Below are positions 1 through 5,918 of a stretch of 6,414 nucleotides of DNA, one piece after another. Each line of letters opens with the position of its first letter. Positions within the stretch are counted from its first letter, which is position 1. A program made the position numbers and the translations under genes. Origin of the DNA: an uncultured bacterium (GTDB taxonomy: Bacteria; Edwardsbacteria; AC1; EtOH8); assembly GCA_937958665.1 (NCBI GenBank), contig CALGNM010000314.1:1-6414 (forward strand), read 5' to 3'. A model generated the notes under the pieces. It was not told the origin of the DNA. It saw only the letters and a program-made list of their open reading frames with translations, and searched no databases.

Positions 1-46
1 ACCACCGAGATCTACACTCTTTCCCTACACGACGCTCTTCCGATCT
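1..46 (+). other. Illumina TruSeq/P5 adapter remnant (artefact)
   Basis: These 46 bases match the Illumina universal (P5-side) adapter from its thirteenth base to its end, finishing in GCTCTTCCGATCT. This is known library sequence and not genomic DNA. The coding frame of the neighbouring kdsD runs up to base 47 and is then interrupted. The same adapter occurs in reverse complement at the other end, so the contig is an assembly with untrimmed adapters. Match judged from memory of the adapter sequence. Confidence 0.98.
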
Positions 47-688
47 GACAGGAACGTCCTGGCCGGTCAGCATCAGATCGGACACCTTTAGCAGCAGACG
101 CTTGCCCAACCCCCCTCCCGGATGGAAGCAGGCGAAATCCTCCGGGCTGAAATTCCGGCGGTCCAGCAGGGCAATGGCCAGGGCATCGCCCATGGCCAGG
201 GCGGCGGTGGTGCTGGAGGTGGGAACCAGGTCGTGGGGGCAGGCTTCCTCCTTAACCGAAACATCCAGCACCACGTCGGACAGGCCGGCCAGCGGGGAAT
301 CAGCCTTGCCCAGCAGGGCGATGATGGCCACCCCCACCCGCTTCAACACCGAGAGAAGTTCGTAAAGCTCGTCGGTCTCTCCGCTCTTGGAGATGATGAT
401 GGCCGCGTCGCCCTTGCGCACCAACCCCAGGTCGCCGTGCAGGGCGTCGGTGGGATGCAGAAAGAAGGCCGGGGTGCCGGTTGAGGTCAGGGTGGCCGCT
501 ATCTTCTGGCCGATCAGCCCGGATTTGCCCACCCCGGTGACAATCACCTTGCGCTTGACCCGGTAGAGGGTGTCCACCGCCTGGTCGAAATTGCCGTTGA
601 GCCGCTCGGCCATGTCGGCCAAGGCCTGGGCCTCGGTCCGGATGACCTTCCGCCCCAGGGCTGCAACTGATCTATTTTGTTTCTTCAT
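47..688 (-). CDS. kdsD: D-arabinose-5-phosphate isomerase, KdsD/KpsF family (3' end missing)
   Basis: Converts D-ribulose-5-phosphate to D-arabinose-5-phosphate in the cytoplasm, the first committed step of Kdo synthesis for lipopolysaccharide. The visible 214 residues form an N-terminal SIS domain with the family signatures GVGKSG (52-57), STGTP (69-73), HGDLG (84-88), SGET (102-105), PTSSTTA (156-162) and HPGG (189-192). By alignment from memory with E. coli KdsD, whose catalytic residues are Lys59, Glu111, Glu152 and His193, the equivalents are Lys55, Glu107, Glu148 and His189, a constant offset of four. E. coli KdsD has about 328 residues, so roughly 110 residues, the paired CBS domains, are lost beyond the adapter junction at base 47. 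The ATG at 688 is the only plausible start: no other start codon lies in frame back to the kdsA stop. No good SD precedes it. The gene follows kdsA after 30 nt, suggesting co-transcription. KpsF or GutQ paralogues cannot be excluded, but the kdsA neighbour favours KdsD. Confidence 0.95.
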
Positions 689-718
689 GGCTGTGAGGTA
701 TCTGTTGCGATACTCGGT

Positions 719-1549
719 TCAAACATATTTTTTTGCCACCTGGTCCAGCTCCATCAAACTCTCCAGCAGCCGCTCCAGCCTGTCCAGCGGCAGCATGCTG
801 GCGGCGTCGCACTTGGCATCGCATGGATTCGGATGCGTTTCGATGAAGATGGCGTCGCAGCCGCAGGCCACCCCGGCCCGGGCCAGCGGCTCGATGAATT
901 CCGGGCTGCCTCCGGCCGGATCGCTGGATGGTTTTCCATACTTGCGGATGGTGTGGGTGACGTCGAACACCACCGGATAGCCTAGGGAGCGCATGATAGG
1001 CAGGGCCTTGAAATCCACCACCAGATTGTGATAGCCGAAGCAGGTTCCCCGCTCGGTCAGAAGTATCCGATTATTGCCGGCCTCCTCGATTTTTTTAACG
1101 ATGTGCCCCACGTCCTCCGGCGCCAGAAATTGGCCCTTCTTAACGTTGACCACCCGGCCCGTCCCGGCAATTTTCAAAGTCAGCTCGGTCTGCATGCACA
1201 GATAGGCCGGGATCTGAATGACATCCAGCACCTCGGCCGCCGGCCCCACCTCCTCGGGGTAGTGAACGTCGGAGAGGACCGGCACCTCGAACTGCCGCTT
1301 GACCTCCTCCAGCAGCCTCAGGCCGGCTTCCAGACCCGGGCCCTGGTAGCTCTTGGCTGATGAGCGGTTGTCCTTCTTGTAGGATGACTTGAAGATCAGG
1401 GCCATCTTGAGCCGGTCGGATATCCGCTTGATCTCCTCGGCGGCCCGCATCACCATCGATTTATCCTCCAGCACGCAGGGGCCGGCTATCAGGGCCAGCG
1501 GGGCTCCGCCGCCCATCTTCATCTTCCCGATGTTGAGCTGTTTGGTCAT
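719..1549 (-). CDS. kdsA: Kdo-8-phosphate synthase (metal-dependent class)
   Basis: Condenses D-arabinose-5-phosphate with phosphoenolpyruvate to give 3-deoxy-D-manno-octulosonate-8-phosphate and phosphate in the cytoplasm. The 276 residues match the usual length (about 265-285) and cover the whole TIM barrel: IAGPCVLE (21-28), FKSSY (53-57), NRSS (61-64), DVIQIPAYLC (109-118), NVKKGQFLAP (135-144), LTERG (164-168), YHNLVVDF (173-180), DVTH (196-199) and FIETHP (235-240). Cys25, His199, Glu237 and Asp248 align with the metal ligands of the Aquifex enzyme (Cys11, His185, Glu222, Asp233). E. coli-type metal-independent enzymes have Asn at the first position, so this is the metal-dependent class. 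I chose the ATG at 1549 over the ATG at 1564, 15 nt upstream, because a GGAG SD lies 7 nt before it and its ATG overlaps the TGA of the preceding TPR gene (ATGA), a typical coupling arrangement. kdsD follows after 30 nt. Confidence 0.97.
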   Translation of the reverse strand: MTKQLNIGKMKMGGGAPLALIAGPCVLEDKSMVMRAAEEIKRISDRLKMALIFKSSYKKDNRSSAKSYQGPGLEAGLRLLEEVKRQFEVPVLSDVHYPEEVGPAAEVLDVIQIPAYLCMQTELTLKIAGTGRVVNVKKGQFLAPEDVGHIVKKIEEAGNNRILLTERGTCFGYHNLVVDFKALPIMRSLGYPVVFDVTHTIRKYGKPSSDPAGGSPEFIEPLARAGVACGCDAIFIETHPNPCDAKCDAASMLPLDRLERLLESLMELDQVAKKYV

Positions 1550-3012
1550 CCCGTTTCTCCGCATGTTCCACTTTGGATATTACCAGAGCCAGCCCCCAGC
1601 TCCTCCAGCCTCTGGCGGTAGTCGATATTGCCGGATTCACCCCACAGCCGCTGATAGATCTCGGCAGCCGCGTCCCGGTGGGCCGAGAGGCCGGTCAGTT
1701 TGAACAGATGGTAGCGGATGTCAGCCCGATCCCGGTCGGCCTCGGTCCCAGCCAGTAGCTTCTCCAGCCCGGCCTCGGCCCCAGCCCGGTCCTCCCCGGC
1801 AATCAGTCGGCAATGCAAAACGCCGGATTTTAATGAAATCTCCCGGCAATTGCTCTCCCCGGCCAGACGGATAGCCCTTTGGTTGACCCTCCAAGCATCC
1901 TGGAATTCGCCCTGCTGGTGGTGGAAGTCGGCCAGAAAGTATAGGTTCTGGGACAGCTGGAACAGGTTGCCGGAGCCCTCGGCCGCGGCCACCCCCCGCT
2001 GGAAGAAATCCCTGGCCGCGCCCGGCTGGCCGGCCCGGACCTCCAGCTTGCCAAGGTTGGCCAATAGCACCGCCAGGTTCTCGGCGTTCCCCAGTTCCCC
2101 GGTCAGATTCAAAGCCTGGTTGAAATGGAAACGGCTGGTCTGAAAGTCCCCCAGCAGCATCTCGGTGATACCCAGATCATCCCTGGCCACTATCTGCCCC
2201 GGCTTGTCTCCCAACTCCAAGGAGATCTCCAAGTACTGGGTGAAGTATTCCCTGGCCTCCGCTAGCCGGTCCATCTCAAAATAGATGGACCCCAGGTTGG
2301 CCAAGGCATAGCTGATCACCTGGCGGTTTCCCTGCTGCCGGGCCATCTCCAGGTTGCCAGAGCAGAATTCCAGGGCCCTGTCATAATCCCCCAGTTCCTG
2401 GTAGATCATGCCTATATTGCCAAGGGCGATGCTCTCGGTCTCCCGGTCCCCCAGTTCCCGGGCCAGATCCATGGCCCGTTGATAGTATTCCAGCGCCCGT
2501 TCGAAATCGCCCTTCTCGTAGTAGATGATGCCCAGGTTGCCGACCGCCCGGCTGATGCCCTGCCGGTTGCCCAGTTCCTCGGCGTGGCGCAGGGCCTCCT
2601 TCAGGCATTCCAAGGCGCTTTCGTAATCGCCCCGGTTGTGGTGGATGCTGGCTATGTTGCACAGCACCCTTCCCTGTCCCCGCCGGTCACCGGCGTCCTG
2701 AAAAATGGTCAGGGCCCGGTCAAAGACCCGCCCGGCCTCCGGGTACCGGCCCTGGTTGACCTGAAGGCTGCCCAGCCGGCTGCAGGCCTCGGCTAAAAAA
2801 GAACTGTCCCGACACCGTTCCAGCTCAGCCAAAGCCACATTCAGCAGGGCCTCGGCCTGAGCCCAGTCCCCGGTGATCTCCAGGGTGTCAATCTTGCGCT
2901 CTATCACCTGATAGGGGTAATATCCCCCCCCGGATTCCTGCTCCAGCCACATCAGGACCCGGCCCGGGCGTTTAGCCGCGGGGACCGCCTGACTGTTGGC
3001 CTCTCCCTCCAT
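1546..3012 (-). CDS. TPR-repeat protein with nine 40-residue repeats
   Basis: A 488-residue protein with no signal peptide or membrane segment, so probably cytoplasmic. Residues 33-392 consist of nine helix-turn-helix repeats of exactly 40 residues, with the turn glycine plus acidic/aromatic pair (G-D-W/Y/F) recurring near 48-50, 88-90, 128-130, 168-170, 208-210, 288-290 and 368-370. The repeats at 248 and 328 are degenerate. The consensus is roughly NLGxIYxxxGDYxxALEYxxxALxxAxELGD. This matches the 40-residue TPR class of LGN/Pins/Rapsyn-like scaffolds rather than the 34-residue type, so binding of a protein partner is the likely role. The C-terminal 95 residues are helical with weaker repeats. 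No catalytic domain is visible. An in-frame TAA lies three codons upstream (3021-3019), which fixes M1 or a later Met (M21) as start; M1 has no clear SD and abuts a hairpin. The stop overlaps the kdsA start. The partner is unknown and a link to Kdo or envelope synthesis rests on position alone. Confidence 0.92.
   Translation of the reverse strand: MEGEANSQAVPAAKRPGRVLMWLEQESGGGYYPYQVIERKIDTLEITGDWAQAEALLNVALAELERCRDSSFLAEACSRLGSLQVNQGRYPEAGRVFDRALTIFQDAGDRRGQGRVLCNIASIHHNRGDYESALECLKEALRHAEELGNRQGISRAVGNLGIIYYEKGDFERALEYYQRAMDLARELGDRETESIALGNIGMIYQELGDYDRALEFCSGNLEMARQQGNRQVISYALANLGSIYFEMDRLAEAREYFTQYLEISLELGDKPGQIVARDDLGITEMLLGDFQTSRFHFNQALNLTGELGNAENLAVLLANLGKLEVRAGQPGAARDFFQRGVAAAEGSGNLFQLSQNLYFLADFHHQQGEFQDAWRVNQRAIRLAGESNCREISLKSGVLHCRLIAGEDRAGAEAGLEKLLAGTEADRDRADIRYHLFKLTGLSAHRDAAAEIYQRLWGESGNIDYRQRLEELGAGSGNIQSGTCGETG
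1550..1560 (-). promoter_or_regulatory. Ribosome binding site that sets the kdsA start
   Basis: On the minus strand GGAGAA (1560-1555) sits just ahead of the ATG at 1549, with 7 nt between GGAG and ATG. It lies inside the last codons of the TPR gene. It supports the downstream ATG as the kdsA start, because the upstream ATG at 1564 has no comparable motif. Confidence 0.75.
1837..2916 (-). repeat. Tandem 120-bp periodicity encoding nine TPR units
   Basis: The DNA shows a 120-bp period reflecting the 40-residue TPR units. For example, plus-strand blocks beginning cccagttcc recur near 2450 and 2569, and blocks such as gcccaggttgcc and cctatattgcc recur one period apart. The units have diverged at nucleotide level, so this is an old internal amplification kept by protein structure and not a recent tandem duplication. 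Confidence 0.8.
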
Positions 3013-3029
3013 GGGCGGTTATTCCGCCC
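3013..3029 (-). promoter_or_regulatory. Perfect hairpin filling the gap before the TPR gene start
   Basis: The 17 nt between the TAG of the small membrane protein and the ATG of the TPR gene are exactly a 6-bp stem with a 5-nt loop: GGGCGG, AATAA, CCGCCC on the minus strand. The only SD-like bases (GGGGCGG) lie in the stem, so the start may be hidden unless the upstream ribosome opens it. The stem is seen directly; translational coupling is inference. No T-run follows, so it is not a canonical terminator. Confidence 0.55.
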
Positions 3030-3383
3030 CTAAGACCCATCGGCCGGGGCCGGAGTGCGGTGCCTGATGATCAGGTGAACCCCATAGACCCCGGCATAGG
3101 CGGGAATCAGGGCCAGCAGGGAGAAGAACAGATTCTGCTTGAACTCCGGCATCAGGTCCAGCATCAGGGCGACCAGTTGGAGGATGAACGGACCAAATCC
3201 CAGCGAAAGGGCCAGGCTGCGGGGCGGCTGTTCGAACTTCCATCCCAGCAGGGCTCCGGCCGCCAACACCAGCAGGGCATTGGGTGCCCAATGGAGCCTC
3301 ACCAGGTCAAACCAGCCCGCCGCCATCCCCGCAGCGGTGGCGATATAGAAGGCCGCGTTCCTCTCAAAGTGATTGGCCGGCAT
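3030..3383 (-). CDS. Small hypothetical membrane protein (117 residues)
   Basis: I do not recognise this family. The 117 residues contain three or four hydrophobic stretches at about 10-27, 34-48, 57-77 and 84-106, with charged connecting loops (DLVRLHW, WKFEQPPR, EFKQN) and a basic tail (IIRHRT), so it is probably an inner-membrane protein. There is no cleavable signal peptide, no cysteine, and no obvious catalytic motif. The start is well supported: a GAAGGAG SD at 3398-3392 lies 8 nt before the ATG, and an extended -10 promoter is just upstream. It is the first gene of the apparent unit with the TPR gene, kdsA and kdsD, and it ends 17 nt before the TPR gene. Small four-helix proteins of this sort are found in many unrelated families, so I assign no function. 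Confidence 0.8.
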   Translation of the reverse strand: MPANHFERNAAFYIATAAGMAAGWFDLVRLHWAPNALLVLAAGALLGWKFEQPPRSLALSLGFGPFILQLVALMLDLMPEFKQNLFFSLLALIPAYAGVYGVHLIIRHRTPAPADGS

Positions 3384-3410
3384 TTTTTACTCTCCTTCGT
3401 TTAGTCTGTT

Positions 3411-3419
3411 ATTATAGCA
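3411..3419 (-). promoter_or_regulatory. Extended -10 promoter of the kds unit
   Basis: The minus strand reads TGCTATAAT: an exact TATAAT (3416-3411) preceded by the TGn extension (3419-3417). A -35 at 17-18 bp spacing is weak (TTATTT or TTTATT), which is usual for extended -10 promoters. Transcription would start near 3404-3402, giving a leader of about 20 nt with the SD at 3398-3392. It lies in the 58-nt gap between the fusion gene and the small membrane protein gene, a good position for a promoter of the downstream four genes. Confidence 0.65.
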
Positions 3420-3441
3420 GATTATCGGGGGTAAAATAAAG

Positions 3442-5811
3442 TCAATTCAGCAGCAGAGCCAGCAGGGCCAGGCTCATGGCCAAAAAAAGCAGGGCGGTGG
3501 CCAGCTTGACCCCAGCCACCGAGTTCTGGGCCCAAGCGGCGATCCTCTTGGAGGACACCCCCCAGAAGGCGATGGCAAAGGTGACGATCATCGGCACCTC
3601 GAACATCAGGTTGTACAGCAGCAGGTACCAGTAGGCCTGCATCCGGTAGGATGAGATCTGGCTGACGAAAGCGATGGTCGGCAGGTACACCTGGCCGGTG
3701 CAAGCGAATTCCAGCACCGAGGTAAGCAGACCTACCACGAAGGCTCCTCCGATCAGTCCGCCGGCCCCCATTCTCTCCCGGATGATCCGGTGGATCCTCT
3801 GCTTGGTCCGGGTCGATAGCTGGAGGTCCATCCCGGCCAAGTCCCCCCGGCGGGCCTTGAGGTAATCCCGGAAGTTAAAGATGGCCAGCCCCAGCCCGGC
3901 GGCCGCCGCCAGCCAGTACATCAGCCGGCTTAGAATCGGCAGGGCCTTGATGGTCATCAGGAACGACAGGCTCCCGATGCCGATCAGGAAGTAGACCAGG
4001 AAGTCGGCCAGGGTATAGGACAATCCCACTGCCAAGATCTCCCAACGGCGGCGGCCTACGAAGGCCAGATAGGAGACGAAGAAAACCAGCACCGCCAGGG
4101 AACAGGGGTTGATCCCGTCCAGCAGACCGGCCCCCATCACCCCCAGCAGGCCGAAGGAACTGAAGCGTTTGAAAATGCTCTGATCGGCCCGGTCGGCCAG
4201 GGCCCTGGCCTCCACCCACGGTATGCGGACTGGACCGTTCTGGTGCTTGACGATCAGGGCTGACAGGGCCTGGTCTTCGATCTGGCTTTCCAGCAGGTAG
4301 TCGTCCCCCAGATAGGCCGCCGGGGCCTTCAGGCGGCTGTCATCAGGCAAGCCGTACAGCAGACCCAAAGCCTCGGCCATCAGTTGGCCCTCCCTGGTCT
4401 GCAGGTCGAATTTCCGGACCGCCAGACGGGGATGCTCATTCTGCAGAGCCCTTATCATATACTCGACCCGGCCGCATTTCTGGCAACGCAGATCGGTGAC
4501 CAAAGCCAAATAGATGCTGTCGGCGGCCCCAGCTACACCATCCTGGCCGGCCGGATGGCCATCCTTGGACGAATGGGGTTCACTCGGAGCGATCGAATCC
4601 GGATTTCCCGCTCGGCCCAAAGCTTCCCGCACCAGCCGGGCTAAATCCCGCTCAATCTCGGCCGGACCGCCCAGCAACCGGCGTCCGATCACCACTACCG
4701 GAATCTGGTTGTTGCGGTCGTCCAGCAGTCGCTCATAGTCCGCCAGCAGCCGGTACTGCCGGGGATCGTTGATGTCGTGATAACGGATGGTCAGCCGCCC
4801 CCGGTATTTTTTACCCAACTCAGCCAGCAGGCCGTTTTTTATCCTCTCGCAGTCGGAACAGTCCGAGGCCACGAAGACCTGGAGCACACCAGCTGCCCCG
4901 TCCGGCAGGGTGTCCGGCCGCCCAGGCTGGCTTTGGTCCGGGCCTGGGCCGATGATCCGATGTACCTCCGGATGGTCAGGCAGTTCCGAAGTGATGCCGT
5001 ATAGCCAGGATTCAGCCAGTTCCCAGCCTCCCTCTGATTCCCGAAGCACCGCCCTGGTCAGACGCTTGCCGCTGGCCCCGGACTCTATGATCGGAACCCC
5101 GCTGCTGTAGTGGGGGTGCTCCAACTCGGCCTGGCTGTGCCCTCCGATTATCAGGGACAGCTGGGGAAACTTGCCGGCCAGTTCGATCTCCTCCTCGAAT
5201 CCCAGATGCGAGACCAGTATCAGCAGGTCGGCTTCGGCCCCCAAGCTGTCCACCAGAATCCTCAAAACTTCCTCGGGAGGCAGGACCGATATCCCCTCCA
5301 GAGTCTCGGCCGGATAATATTTCAGGGTCTTCTCCGATATCAAGCCGATCAGGGCCACCCTAACATCCGGGCTCCCCATCTTCACCACCCGATATCCCGG
5401 CACCAGCGGCCTGCCCCGGTAAAGCAGATTGGCGGAGATGAACGGCGTCCCAAATTTAGCCTGAATCTCCTGCAGGTACCCGGCCCCCCGTGATAGTTCC
5501 TGGTCGCCCACCCCCACCGCTTGGTAGCCCATGGCACGGTAGCAGGCCAACAACAGCGAGTCGCTCTTCCGGTCGGCGCTGAGTCCGAAAATGTCCCCGG
5601 ATTCCAACAGCAGGTACTCCCGGCCCCGAGAGAGCCTCTGGATCAGGGTGGCCGCTTTAGCCAGCCCGCCCTTGGGCTCGCTGGGACAGCGGCAGGGGAA
5701 AAGGTTCCCGTTAGTCGAATTTGTCTGGAATATCTGTATTTCCCGGGCCGAGGCTGGAAGTCCGGACACCAGCAGGATCCAGACAGTCATGACAACCAGG
5801 AGTCTTCTCAT
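3442..5811 (-). CDS. Secreted/membrane fusion: degenerate metallophosphatase, two thioredoxin-like domains, CcdA/DsbD-like domain
   Basis: A 789-residue protein. Residues 1-22 are a signal peptide (MRRLL, hydrophobic core, cleavage after ASA). Residues 24-285 resemble the UshA-like 5'-nucleotidase metallophosphatase fold but lack several metal ligands and carry a PCRC motif (Cys40, Cys42) followed by GGLAK (48-52). Residues 309-400 are thioredoxin-like with CSDC (318-321) and a cis-Pro candidate at 371. After a Pro/Gly/Ser-rich linker, residues 432-525 form a second such domain with CQKC (443-446) and cis-Pro candidate 497. Residues 551-789 hold six membrane helices with GINPC (Cys570) in the first and FACTG (Cys704) in the fourth, as in CcdA/DsbD thiol transporters. 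Loops with RRR, KARR and KR fall on the cytoplasmic side. I infer a one-chain relay of reducing equivalents to the periplasm; the substrate is unknown. Start: 5811 is chosen for the signal peptide, although its SD (GAGG, 2 nt away) is poor. An in-frame ATG at 5868 has an AGGG 7 nt upstream but would add 19 residues before the signal and lies in a hairpin. Confidence 0.88.
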   Translation of the reverse strand: MRRLLVVMTVWILLVSGLPASAREIQIFQTNSTNGNLFPCRCPSEPKGGLAKAATLIQRLSRGREYLLLESGDIFGLSADRKSDSLLLACYRAMGYQAVGVGDQELSRGAGYLQEIQAKFGTPFISANLLYRGRPLVPGYRVVKMGSPDVRVALIGLISEKTLKYYPAETLEGISVLPPEEVLRILVDSLGAEADLLILVSHLGFEEEIELAGKFPQLSLIIGGHSQAELEHPHYSSGVPIIESGASGKRLTRAVLRESEGGWELAESWLYGITSELPDHPEVHRIIGPGPDQSQPGRPDTLPDGAAGVLQVFVASDCSDCERIKNGLLAELGKKYRGRLTIRYHDINDPRQYRLLADYERLLDDRNNQIPVVVIGRRLLGGPAEIERDLARLVREALGRAGNPDSIAPSEPHSSKDGHPAGQDGVAGAADSIYLALVTDLRCQKCGRVEYMIRALQNEHPRLAVRKFDLQTREGQLMAEALGLLYGLPDDSRLKAPAAYLGDDYLLESQIEDQALSALIVKHQNGPVRIPWVEARALADRADQSIFKRFSSFGLLGVMGAGLLDGINPCSLAVLVFFVSYLAFVGRRRWEILAVGLSYTLADFLVYFLIGIGSLSFLMTIKALPILSRLMYWLAAAAGLGLAIFNFRDYLKARRGDLAGMDLQLSTRTKQRIHRIIRERMGAGGLIGGAFVVGLLTSVLEFACTGQVYLPTIAFVSQISSYRMQAYWYLLLYNLMFEVPMIVTFAIAFWGVSSKRIAAWAQNSVAGVKLATALLFLAMSLALLALLLN

Positions 5812-5830
5812 AACCTCATGACAGCTGTTT

Positions 5831-5858
5831 GTTATAATCAGTGATCTTTCCATTGCAA
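5831..5858 (-). promoter_or_regulatory. Possible sigma-70-type promoter for the fusion gene
   Basis: On the minus strand TTGCAA (5858-5853, four of six consensus bases) and TATAAC (5836-5831, five of six) are separated by 16 bp. Transcription would start near 5824, leaving only about 13 nt before the ATG at 5811. The match is moderate and the -10 region is nearly palindromic, so chance is possible. Confidence 0.35.
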
Positions 5859-5918
5859 GTGGGGACATATCTGGTCCCTACACGCGGTAGGGGCAATTAT
5901 GTGAATTGCCCCTACCAT
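5838..5918 (-). CDS. Candidate 26-residue leader ORF
   Basis: The minus strand has a full SD (AAGGAG, 5931-5926) 7 nt before an ATG at 5918. It opens 26 codons (MVGAIHIIAPTACRDQICPH and six more) and ends with TGA at 5840-5838, 26 nt before the fusion gene start. Most of the peptide is encoded by the palindrome and the second hairpin, so the amino acid sequence itself is probably not selected. It could be a leader coupled to the fusion gene, whose own SD is poor. It could also be the orphaned SD and start of a gene that the palindrome insertion separated from its body. Evidence is the SD geometry alone. Confidence 0.3.
   Translation of the reverse strand: MVGAIHIIAPTACRDQICPHLQWKDH
5859..5881. 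repeat. Second hairpin beside the palindrome
   Basis: GTGGGGAC (5859-5866) pairs with GTCCCTAC (5874-5881) over 8 bp with one G-T wobble around a 7-nt loop. It ends 4 nt before the larger palindrome and shares its CCCTAC word. The CCCTAC at 5876-5881 could pair instead with GTAGGG at 5887-5892, so the two structures can compete. Confidence 0.6.
5886..5916. repeat. 13-bp perfect intergenic palindrome (GTAGGGGC type)
   Basis: GGTAGGGGCAATT (5886-5898) and its exact reverse complement (5904-5916) flank a 5-nt loop. It lies between the gap stop and the fusion gene. Palindromes of this GTAGGGGC/GCCCCTAC kind recur between genes in many bacterial genomes, as I recall, so this is probably a dispersed REP/MITE-like unit. 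No T-run follows on either strand, so a canonical intrinsic terminator is not supported, though the stem could still slow transcription or protect the gap mRNA 3' end. Confidence 0.8.

Noticed and set aside
698-713. Small hairpin (GTATC, 6-nt loop, GATAC) between kdsA and kdsD
   Set aside because: Only 5 bp and AT-containing with no T-run; too weak to call a terminator or regulator.
1028-1360. Plus-strand open frames opposite kdsA, and similar ones opposite the TPR and fusion genes (such as 5110-5493)
   Set aside because: They lie wholly inside well-supported minus-strand genes, have no family motifs, and long antisense frames are expected in GC-rich DNA.
1837-2916. Regular 120-bp repetition as a CRISPR or satellite array
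   Set aside because: The period matches the 40-residue TPR units in an intact reading frame, and the units diverge throughout with no fixed repeat/spacer pattern.
3440-3445. Minus-strand TTGACT as the -35 of the kds promoter
   Set aside because: It is 23 bp from TATAAT and only 13 bp from the upstream GATAAT, both unsuitable spacings; it also overlaps the stop codon of the fusion gene.
5830-5838. Plus-strand extended -10 (TGTTATAAT) that would transcribe antisense into gap
   Set aside because: No matching -35 and no plus-strand gene follows; the site overlaps the minus-strand TATAAC because the sequence is nearly palindromic.
5812-5868. Start of the fusion gene at the upstream ATG (5868)
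   Set aside because: It would put 19 extra residues ahead of a textbook signal peptide and its SD-like AGGG lies in a hairpin stem; kept only as an alternative.
5886-5916. Palindrome as an intrinsic terminator of gap
   Set aside because: Neither strand has a T-run after the stem; called as an intergenic palindromic repeat.
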